NCBI GenBank assembly: GCA_003963075.1
Contig: RXJV01000019.1
Coordinates: 1-64,000 of the forward strand
DNA: 64,000 bases
Source of the DNA: Burkholderiales bacterium
Lineage (GTDB): Bacteria; Pseudomonadota; Gammaproteobacteria; Burkholderiales; Burkholderiaceae_C
Direction: 5' to 3'
The notes under the pieces: generated by a model
Told to the model about the DNA's origin: nothing
The model's database searches: none
The model's input: only the letters and a program-made list of their open reading frames with translations
Part shown: one piece after another, positions 1-8,815 of the stretch
Layout: every line of letters starts with the position of its first letter
Position numbering within the stretch: the first letter of the stretch is position 1
Program-made: the position numbers and the translations under genes

Positions 1-923
1 ATCGACAGCAGCCAGTCGGCCAGCTGGTGCGGCAGGTTCTCGTTGGTCAGCACGAAGGAGAACAGCACCGCGTTCGTGATGATGTAGAGCAGCATCGCGG
101 ACATATTGGCCGAGTCGCGCAGCACCTTGGGCACGTCCGACAGCTTCAGGTCCTTGTAGACGAAGATGGCCACGAAGAAGGAGTACACCGCCGCCATCGC
201 CGCGGCCTCCGTCGCCGTGAAGGCGCCCGACCAGATGCCGCCGACGATGATCACCACCAGAAGCAGGCCCCAGAAGCTCTTGCGGAAGGCCTGGAAGCGA
301 TCGCCCCAGCCGGCCCGGGCCAGGCGCGGGTAGTTGTTCTTGCGGGCGATCCACCAGGTCACCGCGGCCAGCATCAGCGCCAGCACGATGCCGGGCAGCA
401 GGCCGGCGACGAAGAGCGCGCCGATGGACGTGTTGGTCGAGATCGCGTAGATGACCTTGGGGATGGACGGCAGCATCAGGATGCCGAGCGAGCCGGCCGT
501 GATGATGACGCCGGCACCGAAGCGCATCGGGTAGCCGTGGGCCACCATGGCCGGCAGCACGATGGAGCCGATGGCAACCACCGTCGCGACCGACGAGCCG
601 CAGACCAGCGCGAACATCGAGCAGGCCAGGATGGACGCGAGCGCCAGGCCGCCATGGAAGTGGCCGACCATGCTGGTCGCGAAATTGATCATCCGACGCG
701 CGACGCCGCCGTGGGTCAGGAAGTTGCCGGCCAGGATGAAGAAGGGCACGGCCATGATTTCCCACTTCTCGATTCCCGTGAACAGCTTCAGGGCGACCGA
801 TTCGATGGGCACCTGGGTCATCGTGACGATGAAGGTCATCACGGTGAGGCCGAGGGAAATGCTGATCGGCATGCCGGTCAGCATCAGCGCCAGCAGCAGG
901 CTGAAGATGATGAGGGCGTTCAT
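1..923 (-). CDS. dctM: TRAP transporter large permease (DctM), 3' part cut by window edge
   Basis: This is the large membrane subunit of a tripartite ATP-independent periplasmic transporter, the ion-coupled translocation channel. The ORF track misses it because the reading frame leaves the window at base 1. Reading back from ATG at 923 gives MNALIIFSLLLALMLTGMPIS and then IMAVPFFILAGNFLTHGGVARRM, the typical DctM N-terminal half with hydrophobic segments and the PFFxLAG motif. About 307 of the usual ~430 residues are present. Its start overlaps the dctQ stop as ATGA, so the two are translationally coupled. Confidence 0.93.
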   Translation of the reverse strand, partial: MNALIIFSLLLALMLTGMPISISLGLTVMTFIVTMTQVPIESVALKLFTGIEKWEIMAVPFFILAGNFLTHGGVARRMINFATSMVGHFHGGLALASILACSMFALVCGSSVATVVAIGSIVLPAMVAHGYPMRFGAGVIITAGSLGILMLPSIPKVIYAISTNTSIGALFVAGLLPGIVLALMLAAVTWWIARKNNYPRLARAGWGDRFQAFRKSFWGLLLVVIIVGGIWSGAFTATEAAAMAAVYSFFVAIFVYKDLKLSDVPKVLRDSANMSAMLLYIITNAVLFSFVLTNENLPHQLADWLLS

Positions 924-1540
924 GGCTTGGCTCCCTGGACCTGCAGCGGGGTTTGCTCGTCGATGCCCTCGACATGGGATTCATCGTGCTTGGGCAGCTC
1001 GCCGGTCTTGTGGAAGCTCCAGCAGACCTGCAGGAAGCGGTAGCACATCAGCGCCGAGCCCAGCGGGATGGCGGAGTAGACGATCCAGGTCGGCCATTCC
1101 AGGTCGGGCGTGGTCGGGCCCTCGAACACGTCGTCGCGGGTCTGGCCGATCAGCTGCAGGAAGGCATAGTGGGCGCCGTTGTCCCACACGAAGGCGCCGC
1201 CCATCACCGCGATGATGCCGGTGAAGAAGGCGCCGGCCAGCAGGCCGAAGATCACGAAACGGCCGCGGTTCCTGGGGCTCATGCGGTTGATTACCACATC
1301 GACCCCGACGTGGATGCCGGTCCGCACGCCATAGGCCGCACCGAACTTGCACATCCAGACGAACAGGATGATGCACAGCTCCTGCGCCCAGCTCATGTGG
1401 ACCTTGAGCGCGATGTCCTGGATATAGGGCAGGCCGGCGAGGTAGCGGTGCACGACGGCGACAAAGATCACCAGCGTGGCCGCGGCCATCAGGAAGGCGA
1501 TCAGCCACTCCTCGAGGTGATTCAGCAGTTTGTTGAACAT
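920..1540 (-). CDS. dctQ: TRAP transporter small permease (DctQ)
   Basis: The 206-aa protein has four predicted hydrophobic segments (for example WLIAFLMAAATLVIFVAVVHRY near the N-terminus and FVIFGLLAGAFFTGIIAVMGG). This is the DctQ layout; DctQ pairs with DctM in the inner membrane. A GGAGAACATC ribosome site precedes ATG at 1540. It lies between dctP and dctM and shares an ATGA overlap with dctM. The C-terminal tail is longer and more hydrophilic than in many DctQ proteins. The substrate is probably a C4-dicarboxylate or related organic acid, inferred only from the family and the neighbouring regulator. Confidence 0.92.
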   Translation of the reverse strand: MFNKLLNHLEEWLIAFLMAAATLVIFVAVVHRYLAGLPYIQDIALKVHMSWAQELCIILFVWMCKFGAAYGVRTGIHVGVDVVINRMSPRNRGRFVIFGLLAGAFFTGIIAVMGGAFVWDNGAHYAFLQLIGQTRDDVFEGPTTPDLEWPTWIVYSAIPLGSALMCYRFLQVCWSFHKTGELPKHDESHVEGIDEQTPLQVQGAKP

Positions 1541-1664
1541 GATGTTCTCCGACCGCGCCGGCGCCAGCCGGTGCGGGAGTGGTCAAGCAAAGCCGCGGAA
1601 CTGGCTCTGCCAGGCCGCTGGCTTGCCCCCTGGGGGGGGGCGGCGCCAGCCGGTACGGGGGAAC
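1541..1664 (-). other. dctP-dctQ intercistronic region with repeated GC element
   Basis: This 124-nt gap separates dctP from dctQ. It holds two copies of CGGCGCCAGCCGGT (about 1558 and 1641) and a run of nine G (nine C in the transcript), next to sequence that can fold back. Such gaps after the binding-protein gene often stabilise or attenuate transcripts so that more DctP is made than permease. That role is inference here, and no U-rich terminator is visible. Confidence 0.35.
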
Positions 1665-2675
1665 TTATTTCGGCGCCACGAAGCCCGCCGCCTTGTAAGC
1701 CGCCTCGATGGTGGCCTTGCCGACGCGGCCTTCCATCTCCTTGTGCACCGGCATCAGCGCCTTCTTCCACTCGTTGATTTCGGCCGGCGTCGGCGTGTAC
1801 AGCGTCACGCGGCCGCTGGCCTTGATGCTCTCCAGCGCACGGCCGTTCTCGGTGCTCGCAATCGCGTTGGCGTAGACGGTGGCGTCCTTGATCGCGCCCT
1901 CGAGCTGGGTGCGGATGTCGGCCGGCAGGCCGTCCCAGAACTTCCTGTTGACGATGACCGCATAGGCCAGGTGGCCGTGGTTGGACAGCGTCATGTGCTT
2001 CTGCACTTCGTAGATTTTCTGCGTGTAGAAGTTGCTCGGCACGCCTTCGGTGCCGTCCACCACGCCGGTCTGTAGCGCCTGGTAGAGCTCGCTGAAGGCC
2101 ATCACCTGCGGGATGGCGCCGAGGGCGCGCATCTGCGCGTCCAGCACCTTGCTGGACTGGATGCGCATCTTCAGGCCCTTGAAGTCCGCCACGTTGTGCA
2201 GCGGCTTGTTGGCGCTCATGATGTGGAAGCCGTTGTCCCAGTAGGCCAGGCCCTTGATGCCCTTGGGCTCGAGCTTCTTGAACAGGTCGGCGCCGACCTG
2301 GCCCTCGGTCACCGCGCGGAAGGCCTCGGTGTCCTTGAACAGGAAGGGCAGGTCGAAGACCTCGAACTCCTTGACGCCCAGCGGGCCGAACTTGGCCAGC
2401 GACGGCGCCAGCATCTGCACCGAGCCCAGCTGCAGGGCCTCCATCTCTTCCTTGTCCTTGTAGAGCTGGCTGTTCGGATAGACCTCGACCTTGACCTTGC
2501 CGCCGGTGCGCTGCTCGACCAGTTCCTTGAAGCGCTGCGCGCCCTTGCCCTTGGGCGTGTCGGGCGCGACGACGTGGCTGAACTTGATGACGATGGGGGC
2601 CTGGGCCTGGGTGGTGAGCGACACCGCCGACAGGGCCACGGCAGCGCAGGCGAGCATGAGACGGCGCAATGCCAT
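1665..2675 (-). CDS. dctP: TRAP transporter periplasmic solute-binding protein (DctP)
   Basis: This is the extracytoplasmic receptor that captures the substrate and delivers it to DctQM. I place the start at 2675 (MALRRLMLACAAVALSAVSLTTQAQA) rather than 2750. The later start has a GGAGA site and gives a clean Sec signal peptide with cleavage after TQA. The mature part opens with IVIKFSHVVAPDTPKGKGAQRFKELVEQRTGGKVKVEVYPN, which is diagnostic of the DctP family. The 336-aa length is typical. It is the first gene of the dctPQM operon and is divergent from the dctS-like kinase. Confidence 0.95.
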   Translation of the reverse strand: MALRRLMLACAAVALSAVSLTTQAQAPIVIKFSHVVAPDTPKGKGAQRFKELVEQRTGGKVKVEVYPNSQLYKDKEEMEALQLGSVQMLAPSLAKFGPLGVKEFEVFDLPFLFKDTEAFRAVTEGQVGADLFKKLEPKGIKGLAYWDNGFHIMSANKPLHNVADFKGLKMRIQSSKVLDAQMRALGAIPQVMAFSELYQALQTGVVDGTEGVPSNFYTQKIYEVQKHMTLSNHGHLAYAVIVNRKFWDGLPADIRTQLEGAIKDATVYANAIASTENGRALESIKASGRVTLYTPTPAEINEWKKALMPVHKEMEGRVGKATIEAAYKAAGFVAPK

Positions 2676-2784
2676 GGTTGTCTCCGAATGGTTGGTATGC
2701 GGCGATTCTTCCGAGCCACCGCGGCGGCGGCCAGTTGTGGAGTTCCACATTTCGCGCGGCGCCCGGGCTTCTTAGACTGCCGTC
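2676..2784. promoter_or_regulatory. Divergent dctP / sensor kinase control region
   Basis: This 109-bp divergent spacer contains the inverted repeat TGTGGA-GT-TCCACA at 2736-2749, a good candidate operator for the neighbouring FixJ-type regulator. A -10-like TAGACT sits at 2773-2778, only six bases before the kinase ATG, and no matching -35 is obvious. The symmetry is seen in the sequence; the binding protein is inferred. Confidence 0.45.
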
Positions 2785-4707
2785 ATGAACCCACGTGAGC
2801 TCTTGCGCCGCAGCCTGTGGCTGGCGCCCCTCGGGTTATCCCTGGTTTTCGTGCTGGGGGTGCTCGGCTGGGTGCGTGCCAACGAGGCCGATGAGCAGGA
2901 GGAGCAGCGCCAGACCATGATCTCCGACGCACTCAGCGTCGAGGCCCAGCTGCGCGACCGCATCGACGACGAGCAGCTGCATCTGCGCCAGCTCGCCGCC
3001 GCCCTGGCCGGCCAGGCGCCCAGCACGGCTGCGCTGGCGGCCCACCCGGAGGTCAACTCGGGGCTGCGCCGGCTCTGGCAATCCGTCACCTGGCTGGACG
3101 CCCGCAACCGGGTGCTCGCCGAGGTGCCCGGCGACGCCGAAGCCGCGCGCTCCGACGACGGCCTGTCCCTGCACCTGACCGCGCGTGTCCAGCCGGACGG
3201 CGTGCTCGTGGTGCGCTATGCGCCGGCGCTGATGCTCAAGCGCGGCGTGCCCTGGTGGCTGGCGCGCAAATACGATGTGCAGCTGGTGGACAGCGCCGAC
3301 CAGGTCATCGCCTCCACCACCGAGTCGTCTATGCGTGCGGCACTCGGCTCGCGGCCCAGCTACCGGGTCGCGCTGACCGGCCCGCTGCGCGCCAGCCCGC
3401 TCGCTCAGGCGGCACTGACCGACGCCGCGCTGGAGCTGACGCTGCGCGAGCCGGTCGCCAATGGCGTGCGTCCGCTGGCCTGGGTGCTGATGGCCGGCTT
3501 CCTGCTGCTGATCGCGGTGGCCAGTGCGCTGATCCGCCGCCAGATGCGCCAGGTGGAGCGCGCCGAGGCCGCCGGCCGCACCGAGGCCGCCTGGCGCCGC
3601 GCGATGGAGGACTCGGCCCTGGTGGCGCTGCGCGCGCGGGGCTTCGACGGCCGGCTGCTCTATGTCAACCGCACCTTTTGCGACATGGTGGGCCTGCCGG
3701 CCGAGGCCCTGGTCGGCCAGCTGCCGCCCATGCCTTATTGGCCGAGCGACGCACTGGCCGAGATGGCCGAGCGCAACCGCCGCAACCTCGCCGGCCTGGC
3801 GCCGCGCGAAGGCTATGAAGCCCGCTGGCGCCACAGCTCGGGCCGGCTGGTGGACGTGATGGTGTTCGAAGCACCGCTGGTGGACGCCGGCGGCCGCCAG
3901 ATCGGCTGGATGGGCTCCATCCTCGACATCACCGAACGCCGGCGGCTCGAGGAGCGCGAGCGCCGCCAGGTCGAGACCCTGGCCCACAACGCGCGGCTCA
4001 CCATGCTCGGCGAGGTGGCGTCCACGCTGGCACACGAGCTCAACCAGCCGCTCACGGCCATCGCCAGCTACAACGCCGGCATCAGCAACTCGCTGGCCAC
4101 GCTGGGCGTGCGGGATGAACCCGTGCTCGGCGCGCTCAAGCGCCTGGGACAGCAGGCCGAGCATGCCGGCCGCATCGTTGCGCGCATCCGCGAGTTCCTG
4201 ACGCGGCGCGAGCCCCGCCACGAGGCCTGCGACCTCAACGAGGTCATCGCCGCCGCGGTCGACCTGCTGCGCCGCGAGCTGCAGCGCCGCGAGATTGCGC
4301 TCGACCTCGCGCTGTCGCCGCAGGCGCCGCCGGTGCTGGCCGATGCGGTGCTGATCGAGCAGGTCGTCATCAACCTGGTGCGCAACGCGGCCGATGCGCT
4401 GGCGGCGCGGCCCTCGGGCCGCCACATCGCCGTCAGCAGCCGGCTGGCCGGCGAGTTTGTGCGCATCGATGTGCAGGACAACGGCCCCGGCCTCGCGGGC
4501 CGCCGCGTCGAGCAGCTCTGTGCGCCGTTCTATTCCACCAAGGCCGACGGCATGGGCATGGGCCTGGCGATCTGCCGCTCCATCGTCGAGGCTCACCAGG
4601 GCGTGCTCGACGCCTGCGACGCGGCGGCCGGCGGTGCGCTGTTCTCGTTCAGCCTGCCGCTGAGCCGCGACCTCATCCCGGACCAGCCGGAGCCCGCCCA
4701 TGGCTGA
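2785..4707 (+). CDS. Membrane PAS-domain sensor histidine kinase, DctS-like
   Basis: The 640-aa kinase has an N-terminal membrane segment (about 10-32), a periplasmic sensor loop, and a second membrane segment (LAWVLMAGFLLLIAVASALI, about 231-250). A PAS domain follows (about 270-390). Then comes a HisKA domain with the phospho-acceptor in TLAHELNQPLTAI (His417) and a HATPase domain with N box NLVRNAADAL, DNGPGL, and GMGMGLAICRSIVEAHQG. It overlaps the response regulator by eight bases. Divergence from dctP and this layout fit the DctS/DctR systems that control C4-dicarboxylate uptake in purple bacteria. The ligand is not proven by sequence. Confidence 0.9.
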   Translation: MNPRELLRRSLWLAPLGLSLVFVLGVLGWVRANEADEQEEQRQTMISDALSVEAQLRDRIDDEQLHLRQLAAALAGQAPSTAALAAHPEVNSGLRRLWQSVTWLDARNRVLAEVPGDAEAARSDDGLSLHLTARVQPDGVLVVRYAPALMLKRGVPWWLARKYDVQLVDSADQVIASTTESSMRAALGSRPSYRVALTGPLRASPLAQAALTDAALELTLREPVANGVRPLAWVLMAGFLLLIAVASALIRRQMRQVERAEAAGRTEAAWRRAMEDSALVALRARGFDGRLLYVNRTFCDMVGLPAEALVGQLPPMPYWPSDALAEMAERNRRNLAGLAPREGYEARWRHSSGRLVDVMVFEAPLVDAGGRQIGWMGSILDITERRRLEERERRQVETLAHNARLTMLGEVASTLAHELNQPLTAIASYNAGISNSLATLGVRDEPVLGALKRLGQQAEHAGRIVARIREFLTRREPRHEACDLNEVIAAAVDLLRRELQRREIALDLALSPQAPPVLADAVLIEQVVINLVRNAADALAARPSGRHIAVSSRLAGEFVRIDVQDNGPGLAGRRVEQLCAPFYSTKADGMGMGLAICRSIVEAHQGVLDACDAAAGGALFSFSLPLSRDLIPDQPEPAHG

Positions 4708-5320
4708 CGGCTGGGTCCATCTCGTCGACGACGACCCCGGCGTGCGCGATGCGCTGGCCTTTCTGCTGCGCTCGCGTGGCCTCACGGTGCGTGCCTTCGA
4801 CGGCGGCGCGGCGCTGCTGGCCGCACTGGACGTGGAGGGCCCGCCGCGCGGCGTCTTCCTGCTCGATGTGCGCATGGAGCCGATGACCGGCACGCGGCTG
4901 CATGATGAGCTGTTGCTGCGCGGGCTGAAGAACCCGGTGCTGTTCCTGACCGGCCATGGCGACATCCCGATGGTGGTCGAGGCGCTGAAGAAGGGCGCCT
5001 TCGACTTCCTCGAAAAGCCCTACAGCGACAACGCGCTGGCCGATCGCATCGAGCAGGCGCTCGCGGTCGACGCGGCCATGCAGGCCGAGGGTGCCCAGGC
5101 CGCCGAGCGCGACGCGCGGCTCGCCAGCCTGACCGAGCGCGAGCGCGAGGTGATGACGCGGGTGGCGGCCGGCAAGCTCAACAAGGTCATCGCCGACGAG
5201 CTCAATGTGTCTGTGCGCACGGTGGAGGTGCACCGCGCGCGCGTGTTCGCCAAGCTCGGCGTGCGCTCGGCCGCCGAGGTGGCGACGCTGCTGGCGGGCC
5301 GCCAGGGCCTGCTGCCGTAG
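4700..5320 (+). CDS. FixJ/LuxR-type response regulator, DctR-like
   Basis: The 206-aa protein has a receiver domain with acidic pocket DDD near residues 10-12 and phospho-acceptor Asp56 in FLLDVRMEP. A switch region LTGHGDIPMVV and the lysine in EKPY follow. The C-terminal LuxR-type helix-turn-helix reads LTEREREVMTRVAAGKLNKVIADELNVSVRTVEVHRARVFAKLG (about 138-182). It is the partner of the upstream kinase and presumably activates dctPQM. It is FixJ-like rather than NtrC-like, so sigma-54 control is not expected. Confidence 0.92.
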   Translation: MADGWVHLVDDDPGVRDALAFLLRSRGLTVRAFDGGAALLAALDVEGPPRGVFLLDVRMEPMTGTRLHDELLLRGLKNPVLFLTGHGDIPMVVEALKKGAFDFLEKPYSDNALADRIEQALAVDAAMQAEGAQAAERDARLASLTEREREVMTRVAAGKLNKVIADELNVSVRTVEVHRARVFAKLGVRSAAEVATLLAGRQGLLP

Positions 5321-5332
5321 TGTTGACAGGCC

Positions 5333-6571
5333 CTATCCCGCCTTGCCCCCGGCCTTGCGGCCGGGCTTGGGCGACTTCAGCGTGTTCGGCAGCAGGCGGT
5401 GGTGGCGCCAGTCGAACTCGAAATAGTCCAGCAGTTCGCTCGGCAGGGACGACGGTTCGTTGGCGTTCGGCACCGTGAAATAGCGGCCGGTGATCAGGCT
5501 GTCCGTCACCTCCAGACGCAGGAAGCCCCAGCGGTCGTCGCAGTACTTCTCCAGCACGACGGTTTCGCCTTCCTTGTCGACGAACTGCGTCGGCGTTTGC
5601 AGCTTCTGGCCATCGACCTTCACCGTCTTGTGCAGGTTGTGATAGCCGCCGGCGCCCGCGACGAGGTAGGGGATGACACCACCGCCGGCGAGGGTCTTGG
5701 TGAAGCGCTCGTACATGTGCACATGGCCTGCCAGCACCATGTCCGGGTGACGGCCGGCCCGCTGTGCGGCCGATTCGAGCAGGTCCTTCATGTGCGTGCT
5801 GCCCGAGTGGAAGACATCGGCCGAATAGATCGGGTGGTGCAGCGTGACCAGCAGCGGCAGGCCCTTGGGCAGGGTCTTGAGCTGGTCGGTCAGCCAGGAC
5901 AGCTGGGGCTCGCGGATGTCGCCGCCCTCGGGCACGTTGGAGTAGAGGCCGACGATGTTCACCAGCGGTGTGCGCAGCGTCCAGAACACATAGGGCTGGG
6001 TCATCGTCGTGCGGCCGTTGTCGCCCATCAGCTCCGGGAAGATCTGCGGCTTGCAGTCGCAGAAGAACTTCATGAAGCCATCCAGGGTGTTGCCCGGCGG
6101 CACGTTCTCGCCGTCATGGTTGCCGGGCACCGCGACGATGGGCGCGAGGTAGTGCTTGTAGGGTTCGTAGAACTGCGTCCGGTACTGGTCGATGGAGCCG
6201 TTGAAGTAGACGCAGTCGCCGAGGATGTAGAGGAAGGCCGGGTTGTCCGGCACCTTGGCGCCCGCAACGAAGTCCGCCTCCATGCCTTCGGCGACGCGGA
6301 GCTGCGGGTCGGGGTTGGCGATGCCACCGACGTCGCCGTTGACGTGGAAGGTGATCTTCTTGGCGGCCGTGATCGCCTTGATGTCGGCCGCCGGGATGAT
6401 GCTGGCGAGGTCCATCTGGAACGGCGCCTTGTTGCCGCAAAGCGGCGGCGGCAGGGGCCGGAAATGGGTGTCTCTGACCTCCTGCGGCGTCCGGACGTGG
6501 CTGTTGAACTGGCCGTCGGCCGAGGGGCGCGGGACACCGTAGCGATGGGTCGCGGTCTTGGGTTTCGCCAT
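5333..6571 (-). CDS. Calcineurin-like metallophosphoesterase
   Basis: The 412-aa protein carries the metallophosphoesterase signature in order: GDCVYFNGS, VPGNHDGE, LHHPIYS and LAGHVHMYERF. These supply the ligands for a dinuclear metal centre that hydrolyses phosphoesters. I chose ATG at 6571 because AGGAG lies seven bases upstream and the earlier in-frame start would add unconserved sequence. There is no signal peptide, so it is probably cytoplasmic. The C-terminus ends in a Lys/Gly/Pro tail (KPGRKAGGKAG) whose DNA forms a GC-rich inverted repeat that may also end dctR transcription. The substrate is unknown. Confidence 0.85.
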   Translation of the reverse strand: MAKPKTATHRYGVPRPSADGQFNSHVRTPQEVRDTHFRPLPPPLCGNKAPFQMDLASIIPAADIKAITAAKKITFHVNGDVGGIANPDPQLRVAEGMEADFVAGAKVPDNPAFLYILGDCVYFNGSIDQYRTQFYEPYKHYLAPIVAVPGNHDGENVPPGNTLDGFMKFFCDCKPQIFPELMGDNGRTTMTQPYVFWTLRTPLVNIVGLYSNVPEGGDIREPQLSWLTDQLKTLPKGLPLLVTLHHPIYSADVFHSGSTHMKDLLESAAQRAGRHPDMVLAGHVHMYERFTKTLAGGGVIPYLVAGAGGYHNLHKTVKVDGQKLQTPTQFVDKEGETVVLEKYCDDRWGFLRLEVTDSLITGRYFTVPNANEPSSLPSELLDYFEFDWRHHRLLPNTLKSPKPGRKAGGKAG

Positions 6572-6782
6572 GCATTGCTCCTGGGTCTGAGAGTCGCTCG
6601 TCTGCCGAACAAGGGTCGGCTGACCGGCCCGCCGCAGCAGTCCATCTGACCCCTCGCGAATGACGCTGGGATGGCATCGGGTGCGGTGCATCGGGGGCCG
6701 GCCTCGATTGGCGTGCATGTCCGGCGCCGGGACATCCTCAAGCTTGGGGAGCAACCCGCGTGCTGAACCCTCCCCGGTGCCG
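6572..6782 (-). other. Gap upstream of metallophosphoesterase
   Basis: This 211-bp space lies between the MFS gene stop and the metallophosphoesterase start. It must carry the phosphoesterase promoter, but I see no convincing -35/-10 pair, operator or strong terminator in it. Confidence 0.4.
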
Positions 6783-8042
6783 TCAGCCGGCGGCCGTCTC
6801 CAGGTAGTCGATGCGCCGGATCGGCGTGAACAGCGCGCCCAGCGCCACCACGCCCAGCAGGCAGACGGCCGCGGCCGTGAACAGCTGGGTCACGTCCAGC
6901 ACGCGCAGTGCAGCGCCGGCCGCCGCCGAGGCCAGCGGCGCCAGCCCCATCACGATGAACATGAACAGCGCCATCGACCGCCCCAGCATCTCGGGCGGGA
7001 TGCGGCGCTGCAGCCAGCTGTACACGGCCACCTGCACAAAGCCGCCCAGCGCCCCGAGCGGCAGCAACAGCAGTGCGCCCTGCCAGGTGGCATGCACATG
7101 GCCGAATAGCAGGAAGACCGCGCCGGCGATGCTGTCGATCAGCAGCACCGTACCGCCGAGTGTCGAGAGCCGCCACTGCGGCCTCAGCCCGGAGACGGCC
7201 ATGCCGGCCAGTGCGCCCAGGCCGTGGGCCGCCAGCATCACGCCGAGCGCCGCGGCACCCCCCGGCAGCCGTTCGGCCGCCAGCACCGGCAGCGCGACCT
7301 GGATCGGCCCGCCGACAAAGAAGGCGATGGCCGCAAAGTACAGGAAGAGGGCGCGCAGCTCATGGTCCTGCCAGCAGCTGCGCAGCGACTCGGCGATCGC
7401 GCCGAGCATCGCTTGGTCGGCGGGCGTCTCGCGCGGGGCGGTCGTCACCTTCGACAGCGTCCAGGCCGACACCGCGAAGCTGAGCGCATCGAAGCCGAAG
7501 GCCAGCGCCAGGCCGTGGCCCTGCAGCGCGGGCTCGCTGCCACTGCTGACCAGCAGCCCGGCGAGCACCGGGCCGAGCAGCATGACGAGCTGCCGCGCGC
7601 CCATCAGCACGCCGTTGGCGGGCTGGATCAGCGCGGCTGGCACCGCCTGCGGCAGGATCGCGCTGCCGGCCGGGTAACTGAAGGCCGTGGCCAGGCCGAT
7701 CGCCAGCGTCAGCGCGTAGACGCCCCACAGCGTGATGCTGCCGGTGACGGTCAGGCCGGCGAGCAGGCCGAGCAGCCCGACATTGATCCATTTGGTCAGC
7801 ATCAGCACCCGCCTCGGCGAGTAGCGGTCCACCAGCGCGCCGCCGACGAGGATGAACAGCGCCCGCGGCAGGCTGCCCAGCGCCAGCACGGTGCCGAGCA
7901 CCAGCGGGTCGCGCGACAGGCCCATCACGAGCCAGGGCAGGGCCAGCAGCGTGAACTGGTCGCCCAGCATCGACAGCGCCCCACCGCCGATCAGCCAGCG
8001 GAAGTTGGCGTTGCGAAAGAGGTCGCGGCGGGGGTCGTTCAT
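6783..8042 (-). CDS. MFS transporter, probable drug exporter
   Basis: The 419-aa protein has about twelve hydrophobic segments, begins NANFRWLIGGGALSMLGDQFTLLALPWLV, and has the loop 2-3 motif GGALVDRYSPRRVLM, typical of MFS_3-type exporters. Start 8042 overlaps the stop of the MerR/TipAS gene as ATGA, so it is co-transcribed and coupled to the regulator. A MerR-family regulator with a TipAS-like ligand domain next to an exporter suggests inducible efflux of a peptide or other antibiotic. The substrate is an inference. Confidence 0.88.
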   Translation of the reverse strand: MNDPRRDLFRNANFRWLIGGGALSMLGDQFTLLALPWLVMGLSRDPLVLGTVLALGSLPRALFILVGGALVDRYSPRRVLMLTKWINVGLLGLLAGLTVTGSITLWGVYALTLAIGLATAFSYPAGSAILPQAVPAALIQPANGVLMGARQLVMLLGPVLAGLLVSSGSEPALQGHGLALAFGFDALSFAVSAWTLSKVTTAPRETPADQAMLGAIAESLRSCWQDHELRALFLYFAAIAFFVGGPIQVALPVLAAERLPGGAAALGVMLAAHGLGALAGMAVSGLRPQWRLSTLGGTVLLIDSIAGAVFLLFGHVHATWQGALLLLPLGALGGFVQVAVYSWLQRRIPPEMLGRSMALFMFIVMGLAPLASAAAGAALRVLDVTQLFTAAAVCLLGVVALGALFTPIRRIDYLETAAG

Positions 8043-8783
8043 GTCTGTTCCTCGGGGGGCAACGTGGCCTTGGACCGCCGCAGGTAGGCGATCAGTTCGT
8101 TGGAGATGCCGGACTGGCGGGCCAGCTCGGGTTCTTGGGCATACATCTGACGCATCGTGTCTTCCATGCCCGGCGCCATGTCGATGAAGCGGCGCTGCAG
8201 CACGAGCCAGCGGCGCACCAGGGCCTGCACCTCGGGGCTGGCCGGATCGCGCCCGGCATCCATCGCGGCGCGGGCCTGGGCCACCAGCTGCGGCCATTCC
8301 GTCTCGACCGCATCGCGCTCGGCGACCGGCAGCATCTCCCAGCGGCGGCGCAGTGCGCGCATCTGCTCAGGGCTGAACCAGCGCTCATGCACCCGGCGGA
8401 TCTGCATCGCGTCCAGCAGCACCTGCAGCGCGTCGCCGCCGTCGCCATGCTGGGCCAGCCGCCGGGCGGCATTCTTCAGCGTCTGCAGCAGGGTCTCCTG
8501 GGCGAGGAGCTGGGCCTCGATCTGCTCGATCTGGGCCTGCAGCACGGTGGCGAGGGGCTGGGGGGGCCTCGCCGTCGAGCAGGGGCACGATGTCCTTCAG
8601 CGGCACGCAGGCATCGCGCAGCGCCAGCACACGGTGCAGGCGCAACACGTCGGCCTCGCGGTAGCGGCGGTAGCCGGCGTCGCTGCGGCCCGAGGGGGTC
8701 AGCAGGCCGAGTTCTTCGTAGTGGTGGAGCGTGCGCACCGTGAGGCCGGCCCGCTTGGCCAGCTCTCCCACTGTGTAGTCCAT
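8039..8783 (-). pseudogene. MerR-family regulator with TipAS domain, frameshifted at a C7 run
   Basis: The N-terminal frame (start 8783) encodes a MerR winged helix, YTVGELAKRAGLTVRTLHHYEELGLLTPSGRSDAGYRRY, up to LLDGEAP. The C-terminal frame (to 8039) encodes a coiled linker, QAQIEQIEAQLLAQETLLQTLKN, and a TipAS-like ligand-binding domain. The two halves are offset by one base exactly at seven G on the plus strand (8560-8566). Removing one restores LLDGEAPQPLATVLQAQIEQ. It is therefore a broken gene, a sequencing length error, or a gene expressed by +1 slippage or as two proteins. The downstream half has a possible GTG start at 8545, reminiscent of the separate TipAS product known from Streptomyces tipA. 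Confidence 0.8.
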
Positions 8784-8815
8784 GTTGGCGGTCTCCCTCC
8801 TGGATGACGGTTCGC

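Noticed and set aside
27-1215. Plus-strand ORFs over the dctM/dctQ region
   Set aside because: They are antisense to clearly conserved TRAP permease genes and have unnatural composition.
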